Positions 20,495 to 30,329 are shown, counted from the first letter of the stretch. The stretch is DNA of 64,000 bases from Pseudomonadota bacterium (GCA_021805685.1 JAJZET010000235.1:11516-75515), one strand, 5' to 3'. A program made the numbers and translations. Notes: generated by a model not told the origin, from the letters alone.

Positions 20495-20803
20495 ATGCAA
20501 GCCCAGACCATCCTCAGCTCCGCCCTGCTCAGCCTGCTCGCCGCCGGCGCGCTCGGCGCCGCCACCAGCGCCCATGCCGCCGACAAGATGGCCGGCCACA
20601 TGAACATGCAGAAGTGCTACGGCATCAACGCAGCGCTGAAGAACGACTGCCAGAGCCCGGGCCATTCCTGCGCCGGTCAGGACAGCAAGGCGCGCGATCC
20701 GCAGGCCTTCGTGGCGGTGCCCACCGGCCTGTGCAGCAAGATCGACGGCGGTTCGCTGCGGCCGATGGCTGCGATGGCGCACGACGCCATGAAAAAGAGC
20801 TGA
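20495..20803 (+). CDS. BufA-like (DUF2282) bufferin precursor
   Basis: Sec signal peptide, four-Cys core KCYGINAALKNDCQSPGHSCAGQ...GLCSKIDGG, followed by a DUF692 gene. Confidence 0.88.
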   Translation: MQAQTILSSALLSLLAAGALGAATSAHAADKMAGHMNMQKCYGINAALKNDCQSPGHSCAGQDSKARDPQAFVAVPTGLCSKIDGGSLRPMAAMAHDAMKKS

Positions 20804-20806
20804 GCC

Positions 20807-21685
20807 GTGGGCTCTCCGCAAGCCATGCTTGCGCGGCCGATCCCGACTGCGGTCGGGATCGGGCTGCGGTCGCCGCATGTCGCCCACGTGCTGGAACAGC
20901 GGCCGGCCGTGCCGTTCTTCGAGCTGCACAGCGAGAACTTCTTCCACCCCGGCGCGTCGTGGGAGCTGCTCGATGCGGTGCGCCGCGACTATCCGCTGAG
21001 CCTGCATGGCGTAGGCCTGTCGCTGGGCTCGGCCGAGACGCTGGACGCCGGCCACCTTGCCGCGCTGCGCGCGCTGGTGCGCCACGCCGAGCCGGCGCTG
21101 GTATCCGAGCACGTATGCTGGGGCGCCATCGGCGGCCGCCACTACAACGACCTGCTGCCGCTGCCCTACACCGAGGAAGCCCTGGATGCGATGACGACGC
21201 ACGTCGACCGGCTGCAGGAAGCGCTGGGCCGCCGCGTGCTGCTGGAGAACGTCTCCAGCTACCTGCAGTTCACCCATTCCACCATGCCCGAGTGGGAGTT
21301 CCTCGCCGCGCTGGCCGCGCGCAGCGGCTGCGGCCTGCTGCTGGACGTGAACAACGTCTACGTGAACAGCGTCAACCATGACTTCGACGCGCACGCCTAT
21401 CTTGCCGGCATTCCTGCCGCCGCGGTGGGCGAGCTGCACCTGGCCGGCTTCACGAGGAAGGAAGGCCTGCGCCAGGACGACGCGGGCGGCGCACTGCTGA
21501 TCGATTCGCATAACCGCCGCGTCGACCCCGCCGTGTGGGCGCTGTACGCGCACGCGCTGGCCCTCATAGGCGCACGTCCCACCCTGATCGAATGGGATCA
21601 GGACCTGCCCGATTTTGCCGTGCTGCAGGACGAGGCGCGGCTCGCCACGGAGCACCTCGATGCCTGCGCCGCCCTCGCTGTCTGA
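20807..21685 (+). CDS. DUF692 multinuclear non-heme iron oxidase (MNIO/BufB-like)
   Basis: GIGLRSPHV, FFELHSENFF, LSLHGVGLSLGS, LSEHVCW-like, LLENVSSY, LLLDVNNVYVNSVNHDFD, GELHLAGF; GTG (20807) or internal ATG start. Confidence 0.93.
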   Translation: MGSPQAMLARPIPTAVGIGLRSPHVAHVLEQRPAVPFFELHSENFFHPGASWELLDAVRRDYPLSLHGVGLSLGSAETLDAGHLAALRALVRHAEPALVSEHVCWGAIGGRHYNDLLPLPYTEEALDAMTTHVDRLQEALGRRVLLENVSSYLQFTHSTMPEWEFLAALAARSGCGLLLDVNNVYVNSVNHDFDAHAYLAGIPAAAVGELHLAGFTRKEGLRQDDAGGALLIDSHNRRVDPAVWALYAHALALIGARPTLIEWDQDLPDFAVLQDEARLATEHLDACAALAV

Positions 21686-22415
21686 GCTGCAGCACGCCTT
21701 CGCGGGCGTACTCCAAGGTAACGAGGCGCCGGCGCTGCACACGTGGATCGCCGAGCGCGGCATCGATCCCGCCGCGCGGCTGCGCATCTACCGCCACGCC
21801 GGCTACGCCATCCACGTCGATGCGCTGGTCACCGCTTTTCCCGCATTGCGCCGCCTGCTTGGCGAGGAATGCTTCGACGGCCTGGCCACCCGCCATGCCG
21901 CCCGACGCGGCAGCTACAGCGGCAACCTGCAGGACTACGGCGCCGACTTTGCCGGCTTCCTCGCCGTGCAGGCGGAGACCGCCGCCTGGCCGTGGCTGGG
22001 CGATGTGGCGCGGCTGGAGTGGCTGCGCCAGCAGGCGGTGCTGGCCGCCGACGCGGCGCCCGCCGATGCCGCCGCCCTGCTCGTCGCGCTGGCCGGCGCG
22101 CAGGGCGCGCTGCGCCTGCGTCCCTGCGTGCGTGTGCTGCGCTCGGGTTGGGCCGTGCTGGACCTGTGGCGCCATGCGCTGCTGCCGGATATCGCCGCGC
22201 CCGATCCCGCCACGCCACAGGCCGTGCTGTTGTGGCGCGAGCACGCCCAGGTGGCGATGCGCCCGATCGCGCCCGCGCAAGCCGCCTTCGTCCAGGCCCT
22301 GTGCCGGCAGGCAGTGCTGGCCGAAGCGCTGGCCGAAGCACGGTCCGTCGATGCGATGACGCCCGCCGAGGCCCTGCTGCAACCGCTGCTGGAACACGCC
22401 CTGTTCGCCGCCTGA
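21660..22415 (+). CDS. BufC-like DUF2063 protein (MNIO partner)
   Basis: LSELQHAFAGVLQG, RLRIYRHAGYAIHVDALVTAFPALRRLLGEECFDGLA; overlaps the bufB-like gene by 26 bp. Confidence 0.88.
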   Translation: MPAPPSLSELQHAFAGVLQGNEAPALHTWIAERGIDPAARLRIYRHAGYAIHVDALVTAFPALRRLLGEECFDGLATRHAARRGSYSGNLQDYGADFAGFLAVQAETAAWPWLGDVARLEWLRQQAVLAADAAPADAAALLVALAGAQGALRLRPCVRVLRSGWAVLDLWRHALLPDIAAPDPATPQAVLLWREHAQVAMRPIAPAQAAFVQALCRQAVLAEALAEARSVDAMTPAEALLQPLLEHALFAA

Positions 22416-22443
22416 CCCATCCACCGATCACCGAGGAAACCCC

Positions 22444-22914
22444 ATGCACGCCATCATCGATCGCTGGTCGCGTCTCACCGCACGGCTGGCCGTACTCACA
22501 CCGCTCGCCCTGCTGCTGTTCCGTGTCTTCGTGGCGCTGGCTTTCTGGCGCGCCGGCGTGGTGAAGTGGAGCGACCCCAGTGGCACCGCCTACCTGTTCG
22601 AAAACGAGTACCACGTGCCCTTGCTTGCCCCGGCGGTAGCCGCCGCAGTGGGCATGTGGACCGAACTGGTGCTGCCCTGGTTCCTCGCGCTCGGGCTGGG
22701 CACGCGGGTGGTTGCGGCGGTGCTGTTCGTCTACAACATCATCGCGGTGATTTCCTATCCCGCGCTGTGGCCGAACGGCCTGTGGCACGGGCTGCTCGGC
22801 GCCGACTTCAACGACCACAAGGCATGGGGCCTGATGCTGCTTGCGCTGGTGGCGTTGGGGGCAGGGCAGTTATCGCTGGATACCCTGCTTCGGCGCGTGC
22901 TGGCCCGGCGCTGA
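22444..22914 (+). CDS. DoxX-family membrane protein
   Basis: ALLLFRVFVALAFWRAGVVKWSD...FENEYHVPLL...LGLGTRVVAAVLFVYNIIAVISYP. Confidence 0.9.
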   Translation: MHAIIDRWSRLTARLAVLTPLALLLFRVFVALAFWRAGVVKWSDPSGTAYLFENEYHVPLLAPAVAAAVGMWTELVLPWFLALGLGTRVVAAVLFVYNIIAVISYPALWPNGLWHGLLGADFNDHKAWGLMLLALVALGAGQLSLDTLLRRVLARR

Positions 22915-22927
22915 GTCCGGCCGGGGT

Positions 22928-23692
22928 TCAGGGCGCTAGCAGGCCGCTCGGCTGCACCGGCCGGTCGGCCACCCGTGCCGCGTCGCTGCCGTCGATGGCC
23001 AGCCGCCAGCCCTGCGCGACCGTGTCGAACGGTCGCGCGCCCTGGCGGTCGGTAAGCATCACCAGGGTGCCGCGCTGCAGCGGCACGATGCGGCCGTGCC
23101 AGCCGCCACGCTGGAAATCACGCGCCTGCGGCACCTGTTTGCCCGGCACGTAGAGCACCGCCACCGGCATGTCGTCGATACGACTGACCAGATGCACGGT
23201 CTTGTAGGGTCCGACCGGGCAGTCGTGCACGTAGGTGACGCCGGCAGGCAGCGGACCGCGCAGCCGTATGCCGCGATCGGCGAAGCCGGCGGCGATGGCC
23301 TGCGCGGAAATCGGCCGGACCAGGTCGAGCGAGCTGATCTCGCCGGGCATGTGCGCCACCGCCAGCGCAGGCAGCGAGCCCGCGTCGCGCCGATGCAAGG
23401 CGTAGCCGCCCATGCCCAGGGCGAGCAGCAGCGATGCCGCCAGCGCGTAACCGAAGCGATGGCGTCGCCGGGACTGCAGCCGGCGCTCGCCGGTGGCCTG
23501 GGCGAGCAGCACGCGTTCGGTCAGACCCTCGGGCACCGGCACGTCGAGCGCCGCCTGCAGTTCATGCTCGAAGGCTTGCGCACGCTCCCACGCCGCGGCG
23601 CACGCGGGACAGTCGCGGCGATGGGCAAGCAGCGCGGGATCGCGCGATTGCGGCTCGGCGCCGAGGCGGCGGCGGAATTCAAGACAGTCCAT
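22928..23692 (-). CDS. DUF3379-like membrane anti-sigma factor
   Basis: N-terminal MDCLEFRRRLG...HRRDCPACAAAW (ZAS-like), single TM ALAASLLLALGMGGYAL, periplasmic domain; overlaps the ECF gene. Confidence 0.8.
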   Translation of the reverse strand: MDCLEFRRRLGAEPQSRDPALLAHRRDCPACAAAWERAQAFEHELQAALDVPVPEGLTERVLLAQATGERRLQSRRRHRFGYALAASLLLALGMGGYALHRRDAGSLPALAVAHMPGEISSLDLVRPISAQAIAAGFADRGIRLRGPLPAGVTYVHDCPVGPYKTVHLVSRIDDMPVAVLYVPGKQVPQARDFQRGGWHGRIVPLQRGTLVMLTDRQGARPFDTVAQGWRLAIDGSDAARVADRPVQPSGLLAP

Positions 23693-24224
23693 GCTGCGCC
23701 TCCGGGCGGTCGCCCTGCAGGATGGACTTGAGCTTCTGCCGGGCACGGAACAGCTGGGTCATCACCGCGCCGGGCTGCTGGCCCAGTTCGACGGCGATCT
23801 CCTCGCAGCTCATCCCGCCCAACACCTGCAGCAGCAACGGTTCACGGTATTTGTGCGGCAGTTTCGACATGGCTTCACGCAGTTCGGCGGCATCGCCGTG
23901 GCGCTCGGGGCTGGCCCAGGCGGATTCTTCGGCGATGCCTTCGTCCAGTTCCACCGTATCCAACGGCTTGCGTTCGTGGATGCGCGCATGTTCGCGGCGC
24001 AGGATGGCGAGCAGCCAGGGCTTGGCCGATTCGGCCTCGCGCAGCGCATCGAGGCTTTTCCAGGCGCGCAGCAGGGTTTCCTGCACCAGGTCCTGCGCCA
24101 GCGCGTCCTGTCCGCACAGCCAGTAGGCGAAACGGTAGAGATCGCCGGCATGGGCGCGGGTCAAGGCTTCGAATTGCCGCTGTCGTGGATTCACGAACAA
24201 GGAGACCGGCCCGAGGCGCTTCAT
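23679..24224 (-). CDS. ECF-type sigma-70 factor
   Basis: LYRFAYWLCGQDALAQDLVQETLLRAWKSLDALRE, LPHKYREPLLLQVLGGMSCEEIAVELGQQPGAVMTQLFRARQKLK. Confidence 0.94.
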   Translation of the reverse strand: MKRLGPVSLFVNPRQRQFEALTRAHAGDLYRFAYWLCGQDALAQDLVQETLLRAWKSLDALREAESAKPWLLAILRREHARIHERKPLDTVELDEGIAEESAWASPERHGDAAELREAMSKLPHKYREPLLLQVLGGMSCEEIAVELGQQPGAVMTQLFRARQKLKSILQGDRPEAQHGLS

Positions 24225-24239
24225 CTTTCAGTCCCTGGC

Positions 24240-25100
24240 TCAGCGCAGCTTGCCGAGGATGCCTTCCAGCTCGTCGTTGCTGTGGTAGTGGATCACCAGC
24301 TTGCCGCGGCCTCCGCTGGCGGTGGCCAGCTCGACGCGGGTGGCGAAGCGCTCGCCCAGCTCGCGTTCCAGCGCGGCGATGTTGGGATCCTGCGCCGGCG
24401 CACGCTTCGCCTTGCCCTTGGGCGCGGCCTGGGCGCGGCGCGCGGCGTCCTCCAGCTCGCGCACCGACCAGCCCAGCGTCACCGCCTGGCGGGCGAGCTG
24501 CACGGCGATGGATTCCTCGAGGGTGAGCAGGCAGCGCGCATGGCCCATCTCCAGCTTGCCCTCGTCGAGCAGCTTCTTGATCGGCTCGGGCATCTCGGTG
24601 AGGCGCAGCAGGTTGGACACCGCGGCGCGCGAGCGGCCCACCGCCTCGGCGGCCTGCTGGTGGGTGAGCTCGAAGTCCTCGATCAGGCGCTTGAGCGCGT
24701 CGGCTTCTTCCAGCGGCGTGAGGTCCTGGCGCTGGATGTTCTCGATCAGCGCCATGGCGGGCACCGCTACCTCCGGCACCTCCTTCACCAAGGCGGGGAT
24801 CTCGGCGAGCTGGGCGCGCTGGGAGGCGCGCCAGCGGCGCTCGCCGGCGATCAGTTCGTACTGGTGCTTGCCGATGGCGCGCACCACCACCGGCTGGATC
24901 AGGCCCTGCGCCTTGATCGAGGCGGCCAGTTCATCCAATGCCTCGTCGTTCCAGTGGCGGCGCGGCTGGTATTTGCCGGGCTGGATCTGCTGGATCGGCA
25001 GGGTGCGCAGCTCGCCTTCCTGCTCCAGCACGGGTGCGGCGGCGCCTTCGCCGCCCAGCAGCGCGTCCAGCCCGCGGCCCAGTCCTCGTTTCTTTGCCAT
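24240..25100 (-). CDS. parB: Chromosome-partitioning protein ParB
   Basis: MAKKRGLGRGLDALLGG, GKYQPRRHWNDEALDELAASIKAQGLIQPVVVR, YELIAGERRWRAS. Confidence 0.97.
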   Translation of the reverse strand: MAKKRGLGRGLDALLGGEGAAAPVLEQEGELRTLPIQQIQPGKYQPRRHWNDEALDELAASIKAQGLIQPVVVRAIGKHQYELIAGERRWRASQRAQLAEIPALVKEVPEVAVPAMALIENIQRQDLTPLEEADALKRLIEDFELTHQQAAEAVGRSRAAVSNLLRLTEMPEPIKKLLDEGKLEMGHARCLLTLEESIAVQLARQAVTLGWSVRELEDAARRAQAAPKGKAKRAPAQDPNIAALERELGERFATRVELATASGGRGKLVIHYHSNDELEGILGKLR

Positions 25101-25102
25101 GT

Positions 25103-25939
25103 TCAATCCTGCTGTTGGGCGTCCAGAGCCGCGTCCTGCATGACGGGTTCGTCCGCCTCGTGGTGCGCCGGCGGCAGCCCGCGTTCGCGGCGGATGATCT
25201 CGCCGGCGAGGCCGATGTAGGCGATCGCGCCGCGCGAGCTGCGGTCATAGAGGTGGATCGGCTGGCCGTGGCTGGGCGCCTCGGCCAGGCGGATGTTGCG
25301 CGGGATGATGGAACGCAGCACCTTGTCGCCGAAATGCGCGGTCAACTGCGCCGAGACCTCATTGCCGAGGTTGTTGCGCACGTCGTACATGGTGCGCAGC
25401 AGGCCTTCGATCTCCAGCCGGGGATTCAGGCGCTGGCGCACGGCCTTCACCGTTTCCAGCAGGCTGGAAAGGCCTTCCAGCGCGAAGTATTCGCACTGCA
25501 CCGGAATCAGCACGCCGTCCGCCGCGGTGAGCGCGTTGAGCGTGAGCAGGTTCAGCGTGGGCGGGCAATCGACCAGGATGGTGTCGTAGCGGCCGACTGC
25601 CGGAGCCAGTTGCTCCTTCAGGCGATGCTCGCGCGCCAGCGTGTCCATCAGCTTCAGCTCGGCAGCGGTGAGGTCGCCGTTGCCGGGCAGCAGGTCGTAG
25701 TGCGCCTCGGTGGCGACGGCAGCCTCGGCGACGGTGGCTTCTTCCAGCAGCACCGCACAGCCGTTGGGCCGCGCCGCATGCTTGTCGACGCCGGAGGCCA
25801 TGGTGGCGTTGCCCTGCGGATCGAGATCGACGAGCAGCACGCGGCGCTTCGCCGCGGCCAGTGCCGCTGCGAGGTTCACTGCCGTGGTGGTCTTGCCGAC
25901 GCCGCCCTTCTGGTTGGCGACAGCGATGATGCGTGCCAT
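25103..25939 (-). CDS. parA: Chromosome-partitioning ATPase ParA/Soj
   Basis: ARIIAVANQKGGVGKTTTAVNLAAAL, LVDLDPQGNAT, LVDCPPTLNLLTLNAL. Confidence 0.97.
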   Translation of the reverse strand: MARIIAVANQKGGVGKTTTAVNLAAALAAAKRRVLLVDLDPQGNATMASGVDKHAARPNGCAVLLEEATVAEAAVATEAHYDLLPGNGDLTAAELKLMDTLAREHRLKEQLAPAVGRYDTILVDCPPTLNLLTLNALTAADGVLIPVQCEYFALEGLSSLLETVKAVRQRLNPRLEIEGLLRTMYDVRNNLGNEVSAQLTAHFGDKVLRSIIPRNIRLAEAPSHGQPIHLYDRSSRGAIAYIGLAGEIIRRERGLPPAHHEADEPVMQDAALDAQQQD

Positions 25940-25987
25940 GTCGTCGTTTTCGTGTGCCGAAAGGGGACCTAGATTAGCAGGCCAGGT

Positions 25988-26623
25988 TCAGTGGCGGGCG
26001 TGGCCGAGCACCACCAGGCTGCGCTCGGCATCCAGCCCGGGCACCGCCAGCGGATGGATCGCACGCACCGCGAAGCCCGGCGGTACGCCGGGCAACTCCT
26101 CGTCCGGCGCCTTGCCCTTCATGGCCAGCCAGGTGCCGCCCGGCGCCAAAAGGTGACCGCCCCAGCCGAGCATGTCGGCGAGGCTGGCGAAGGCACGTGC
26201 GGTGATGCAGTCGAACGTGCCCTCCACCTCCTCCACCCGCGACTGCACGGCGCGCACGCCGCCGAGCTGCAGCGCGCGGATCGCCTCGCGCAGGAAGCGC
26301 ACCTTCTTGCCGTTGGAGTCCACCAGCAGGATCTGCCGCGCCGGTGCGGCAATCGCCAGCACGATGCCGGGCAGGCCGGGGCCGGTACCGAGGTCGGCCA
26401 GGCTTTCGCCCTGGACGTGAGGCAGGATCGCCAGCGAATCGAGCAGGTGGCGAGTAACCATCTCGGCCGGATCGCGGACTGCGGTGAGGTTGTAGGCCGC
26501 ATTCCAGCGCCCCAGCAGGGCCTGATACTCCAGCAGGCGCTCCACCGCATCGGCAGGCAGGACTAGGCCGAGCGCGGCGATACCCTGTTCCAGGCGTGCT
26601 TGCAGGGCGGCGCGGGAGGTCAT
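25988..26623 (-). CDS. rsmG: 16S rRNA (guanine527-N7)-methyltransferase
   Basis: LGRWNAAYNLTAVRDPAEMVTRHLLDSLAILPHV, LADLGTGPGLPGIVLAIAAP, ITARAFASLADML. Confidence 0.96.
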   Translation of the reverse strand: MTSRAALQARLEQGIAALGLVLPADAVERLLEYQALLGRWNAAYNLTAVRDPAEMVTRHLLDSLAILPHVQGESLADLGTGPGLPGIVLAIAAPARQILLVDSNGKKVRFLREAIRALQLGGVRAVQSRVEEVEGTFDCITARAFASLADMLGWGGHLLAPGGTWLAMKGKAPDEELPGVPPGFAVRAIHPLAVPGLDAERSLVVLGHARH

Positions 26624-26742
26624 GCGGAATCCTGTGGAACGGTGGACGGACGGGCAGTATCCGGCGTCATCCGGAAAAAATCGCCTGCGGCAGGCGCGGC
26701 GGCGTAGCGGGGCAGACCGGCGGGGCGGGGCGCATAAACGAA

Positions 26743-26762
26743 AACCCGCCAACCGGCGGGTT
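26743..26762 (-). terminator. Hairpin terminator
   Basis: AACCCGCC-aacc-GGCGGGTT between the small SPFH gene and rsmG. Confidence 0.65.
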
Positions 26763-26792
26763 CGACAAGCGCGAAATCTTGTGCAAGCCGGC

Positions 26793-27248
26793 TCAGGCGG
26801 CGGCAAGCTCCAGTTCCACCCGCGTCACCATCATGCCGCGCTCGCGCAGGGTGCCGTTGAGGGTCCGCTTGACGCACACGCCAAGCTCGTGGCGGTCGGC
26901 GTGAACTCCGCCACGCAAGGCCTGCTGTGCGCCGCGGCGGATCAGCTCGTTGACCTGGTCGATCACCGCGTCCGCGCGCTCGGGTTCGAGCACCTGCCAG
27001 TACACCGTGCCGCGCAGTTCGCGGGATTCATCCAGCGGCTCGGCCAACTGCAGGGTTTGTCCTGTCAGGTCGATCTTGTGCGCCACGCGTTCGCGCCAGG
27101 GCAGGATGAAATGCGTACCTTCAGACAACACCCGCACCAGCTTGCCGCCACGATAGAGGCTGTAGACCTGCCCGGTCGGCACGCGGCGCACCGCGCTGGC
27201 GAGCAGCAGGACGGAAAGCAGGGGAAGCAGGATCAACAGCGTATTCAT
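26793..27248 (-). CDS. Short SPFH/band-7 domain protein
   Basis: MNTLLILLPLLSVLLLASAVRRVPTGQVYSLYRGGKLVRVLSEGTHFILPWRERVAHKIDLTGQ. Confidence 0.78.
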   Translation of the reverse strand: MNTLLILLPLLSVLLLASAVRRVPTGQVYSLYRGGKLVRVLSEGTHFILPWRERVAHKIDLTGQTLQLAEPLDESRELRGTVYWQVLEPERADAVIDQVNELIRRGAQQALRGGVHADRHELGVCVKRTLNGTLRERGMMVTRVELELAAA

Positions 27249-27537
27249 GGCCTTCAACAACAATGAGTTACACGCTTCTCTTGGAATGAACTGCAGCTTT
27301 GGAGTGCAGTCACATGACGAGACTGAGATTAACTGACATTTAACGACAAAGCCGAGGGCTTGACAAGTCGCCAACCCCCCGGCTTTTGCGACTTCGTTCA
27401 GGAAATCGACGCAGGACACGCCGGCTTGAGGTCGCGACAAACTCAATCGTGTGATGGACATCACATTTCCGGACACGGGTAGGGTCTGCGACCTCCCGTC
27501 AAGCCACAAGCCCGGTACCGCGGTACCGGCGTGCCGG

Positions 27538-28371
27538 TCAGAACCGGCCGGCACGGAAGTCGGCGATGGCCTCGTGGATCTGCTCGGGCGTGTTCATCAC
27601 GAACGGTCCGTAGCGGGTGACCTGCTCATGGAGCGGCCGACCGGCCACCAACAGCACGCGCGCCGGCGCCGCGCCGCCGCCGATACGCACGCTCTCGCCC
27701 GGCGACAGCACCGCCAGCTCGCTGCGGGCGAGCGTGTCGCCGGCCACCATGGCCCCGGTGCCGTCGAACACGTAGGCGAAGGCGTGGTGGCCTTCGGGCA
27801 ACGGAATCGCCACCTGCGCGCCGGGCTGGACCGCGATGTCGAGGTACACCGGCGCCGTGACGATGCCGGCCACCGGCCCGCTGGCACCGGCCAGCTCGCC
27901 CGCGATCACCTTCACCGTCACGCCGTCGGCGGGATGCACCACTGGGATGCGTTCCGGGCCGATGTCTTGGTAACGCGGCGCGGTCATCTTGTCGCTGGCG
28001 GGCAGGTTCACCCACAGCTGGAAACCCCACATCAGGCCGTTTTCCTGTTGCGGCATTTCCGAATGCAGGATGCCGCGTCCGGCGGTCATCCACTGCACGC
28101 TGCCGGCGACGAGGTCGCCGCGGTTGCCGTGGTTGTCGCCGTGCTGCATGTAGCCGGCCAGCATGTAGGTGACCGTCTCGAAACCGCGGTGCGGATGCTC
28201 GGGGAAACCGGCGATGTAATCGTCGGCGCTGTCGGAGCGGAACTCGTCCAGCAGCAGGAACGGATCGAGCATGTCCAGCCCGGGCTGGCCGATGATGCGC
28301 TTGAGCTTCACGCCCGCGCCGTCGGCGGTGTCGATGCCGCGGATGCGGCGGAGGATGCGGCGTTCGCCCAT
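27538..28371 (-). CDS. Pirin family protein
   Basis: LDPFLLLDEFRSDSADDYIAGFPEHPHRGFETVTYMLAG...GSVQWMTAGRGILHSEMPQ. Confidence 0.96.
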   Translation of the reverse strand: MGERRILRRIRGIDTADGAGVKLKRIIGQPGLDMLDPFLLLDEFRSDSADDYIAGFPEHPHRGFETVTYMLAGYMQHGDNHGNRGDLVAGSVQWMTAGRGILHSEMPQQENGLMWGFQLWVNLPASDKMTAPRYQDIGPERIPVVHPADGVTVKVIAGELAGASGPVAGIVTAPVYLDIAVQPGAQVAIPLPEGHHAFAYVFDGTGAMVAGDTLARSELAVLSPGESVRIGGGAAPARVLLVAGRPLHEQVTRYGPFVMNTPEQIHEAIADFRAGRF

Positions 28372-28477
28372 GACGATGCTCCAATGGATGGAATGCCGCC
28401 AAGATGCGCGCGCTGCACGCGATATCCAAGCGCCGCGGCAGGAACGGATTGTTTCGCTTTAGGCGACGAAACCCGGG

Positions 28478-29164
28478 TCAGTGCACCCAATGCCCGCTGC
28501 GATGGCGCGGTGCCGAGCCTTCGTGGACTTCCGGATCGCTGTGCCGCTGCACCATGGCTTCCAGTTCGCCCTCGGTGACCGGCTTGGTCTGCCAGTACTG
28601 GCCGACGGCGTCGAGTACCGCGGGGATCTGCGCGAGGCAGTCGTCGTATTCGTCGTCGCTGAGCTTCTCGAACTCGGCCTCGGCGCTGAGCACGCCGTCG
28701 TCCACCGCCAACGCCATCACCGGGCCGAGCAGCTCCATCAGCTGCGGATCGTCGGCGAGGCGGCCTTCCCACAGCGCAGCGCGCAGGTCGATGCCCCGGC
28801 TGAAGCCCTCGCACCAGCCGGCGGCGGAGAGCGCGGGGCCGGAATCGGTGTCGATCTCGCCAAGGATGGGCTCGTAGGCGTCCACGTCGAGCTCGGCGCT
28901 GATCGAGTCGTTCAGCTTGGCCAGGAGCTCCAGCACGCGGTTGCCCTCGGCCTCGTCGGCGAACGGTTCGTGCAGCACCTCGGGCAACCATTCGTCGGGC
29001 AGCACCTGCAGCGGCCCCACCGCCAGTGCGCTGAGCAACCCGTGCACGCCATCCAGCAGCAGGCGTCCGTCGCCTTCCTGTGCATGGGCGCGCAGGTAGC
29101 GATCCAGTTCGTCGAGTTCCTCGTCGGTGAGCGAACTCGGCCAGTCGGTCTTGCTTGTGCTCAT
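28478..29164 (-). CDS. UPF0149/YecA-like protein
   Basis: 229-codon ORF; LTDEELDELDRYL...LDGVHGLLSALAVGP...WCEGFSRGI; TGATG overlap with the xthA stop. Confidence 0.85.
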   Translation of the reverse strand: MSTSKTDWPSSLTDEELDELDRYLRAHAQEGDGRLLLDGVHGLLSALAVGPLQVLPDEWLPEVLHEPFADEAEGNRVLELLAKLNDSISAELDVDAYEPILGEIDTDSGPALSAAGWCEGFSRGIDLRAALWEGRLADDPQLMELLGPVMALAVDDGVLSAEAEFEKLSDDEYDDCLAQIPAVLDAVGQYWQTKPVTEGELEAMVQRHSDPEVHEGSAPRHRSGHWVH

Positions 29165-29940
29165 CAGGTATCCAGTTCCAGCATCACCGGCGTGTGGTCG
29201 GAGGGGCGTTCCCAACGGCGCGGTTCGCGATCGATGGACGCGCCGACCGCAGCAGGTTTCAGGGCCTCGCCGAGCAGGATCAGGTCGATGCGCAGGCCCA
29301 TGTTGCGCCGGAACGCGGCCTGTCGGTAGTCCCACCAGCTGAAGTGCCCGCCTTCCGGCTGGAACAGCCGGAAGCTGTCGTGCAGGCCGAGCTCGGTGAT
29401 CGCCTTGAGCGCGGCGCGTTCGGGTGGCGAGCAGAGGATGTCCTCGCCCCAAGCGACCGGATCGTGCACGTCGCGGTCGTCGGGCGCGATGTTGAAATCG
29501 CCCAGCACCACCAGCCTCGGGTGACGCTCGATCTCGCCGGCGAGGAACTCCCGCACGCGCTCCAGCCAGTGCAGCTTGTAGGCGTATTTCTCGTCGCCCA
29601 CCGCCTTGCCGTTGACCACGTAGAGGTCGACGATGCGCAGGCCGCCCACGCTGGCAGCCAGGATGCGCCGCTGCGGGTCGTCCAGCCCGGGGATGTCGGT
29701 GACCGTGTCGGCGAAATCGCCCAGCGTCTCGCGGGCCAGGATCGCCACCCCGTTGTAGGTCTTCTGCCCGGAAAACACCGTGCGGTAACCCGCCGCGGCG
29801 AGCTCGGCGGCGGGGAACTTGGCGTCCTCCAGCTTGGTTTCCTGCAGCGCCACGATGTCCGGCGTTGCATCCGCCAGCCACTGCAGAAGCTGCGGCAGGC
29901 GCACCTTCAGCGAGTTCACGTTCCACGAAGCGATCTTCAT
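29164..29940 (-). CDS. xthA: Exodeoxyribonuclease III
   Basis: [62 protein letters not shown]. Confidence 0.96.
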   Translation of the reverse strand: MKIASWNVNSLKVRLPQLLQWLADATPDIVALQETKLEDAKFPAAELAAAGYRTVFSGQKTYNGVAILARETLGDFADTVTDIPGLDDPQRRILAASVGGLRIVDLYVVNGKAVGDEKYAYKLHWLERVREFLAGEIERHPRLVVLGDFNIAPDDRDVHDPVAWGEDILCSPPERAALKAITELGLHDSFRLFQPEGGHFSWWDYRQAAFRRNMGLRIDLILLGEALKPAAVGASIDREPRRWERPSDHTPVMLELDT

Positions 29941-30119
29941 CCGGGCATTGTACGGGATGCTTTCCGGCTGAACCGGTGAAGGCCCGGGCCGTCGCCGCGG
30001 TCGTTTTCCATGTATGCTCGCTGCGGCAAGAGCCGGGGAGGACTCGGATTTCCTGCTCCATGTTGCGGCCAGCGCGTTCGCCCCGGCCGCGATTCATTCA
30101 TGTTTCAAAGGTATGTGTC

Positions 30120-30329
30120 ATGTCGGAACGTCAGAGCGGTACGGTCAAGTGGTTCAACGACGCCAAGGGCTTCGGCTTCATCACGCCGGAAAGCGGTGAA
30201 GACCTGTTCGTGCATTTCCGCGCGATCCAGGGCAACGGCTTCAAGTCGCTGCAGGAAGGCGAGCGCGTCACTTTCGTCGTCACCAAGGGCCCGAAGGGCC
30301 TGCAGGCCGAGGAAGTGCAGAAGGCCTGA
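30120..30329 (+). CDS. Cold-shock protein (CspA family)
   Basis: 69 aa [36 protein letters not shown]. Confidence 0.98.
   Translation: MSERQSGTVKWFNDAKGFGFITPESGEDLFVHFRAIQGNGFKSLQEGERVTFVVTKGPKGLQAEEVQKA

Noticed and set aside
24240-26623. parAB-rsmG as a plasmid-type partition system
   Set aside because: Gene order rsmG-parA-parB and chromosomal parS near oriC indicate the normal chromosomal system
27512-27529. CCGGTACCGCGGTACCGG perfect palindrome after pirin
   Set aside because: Likely part of the pirin 3' terminator region; no further support for a specific function
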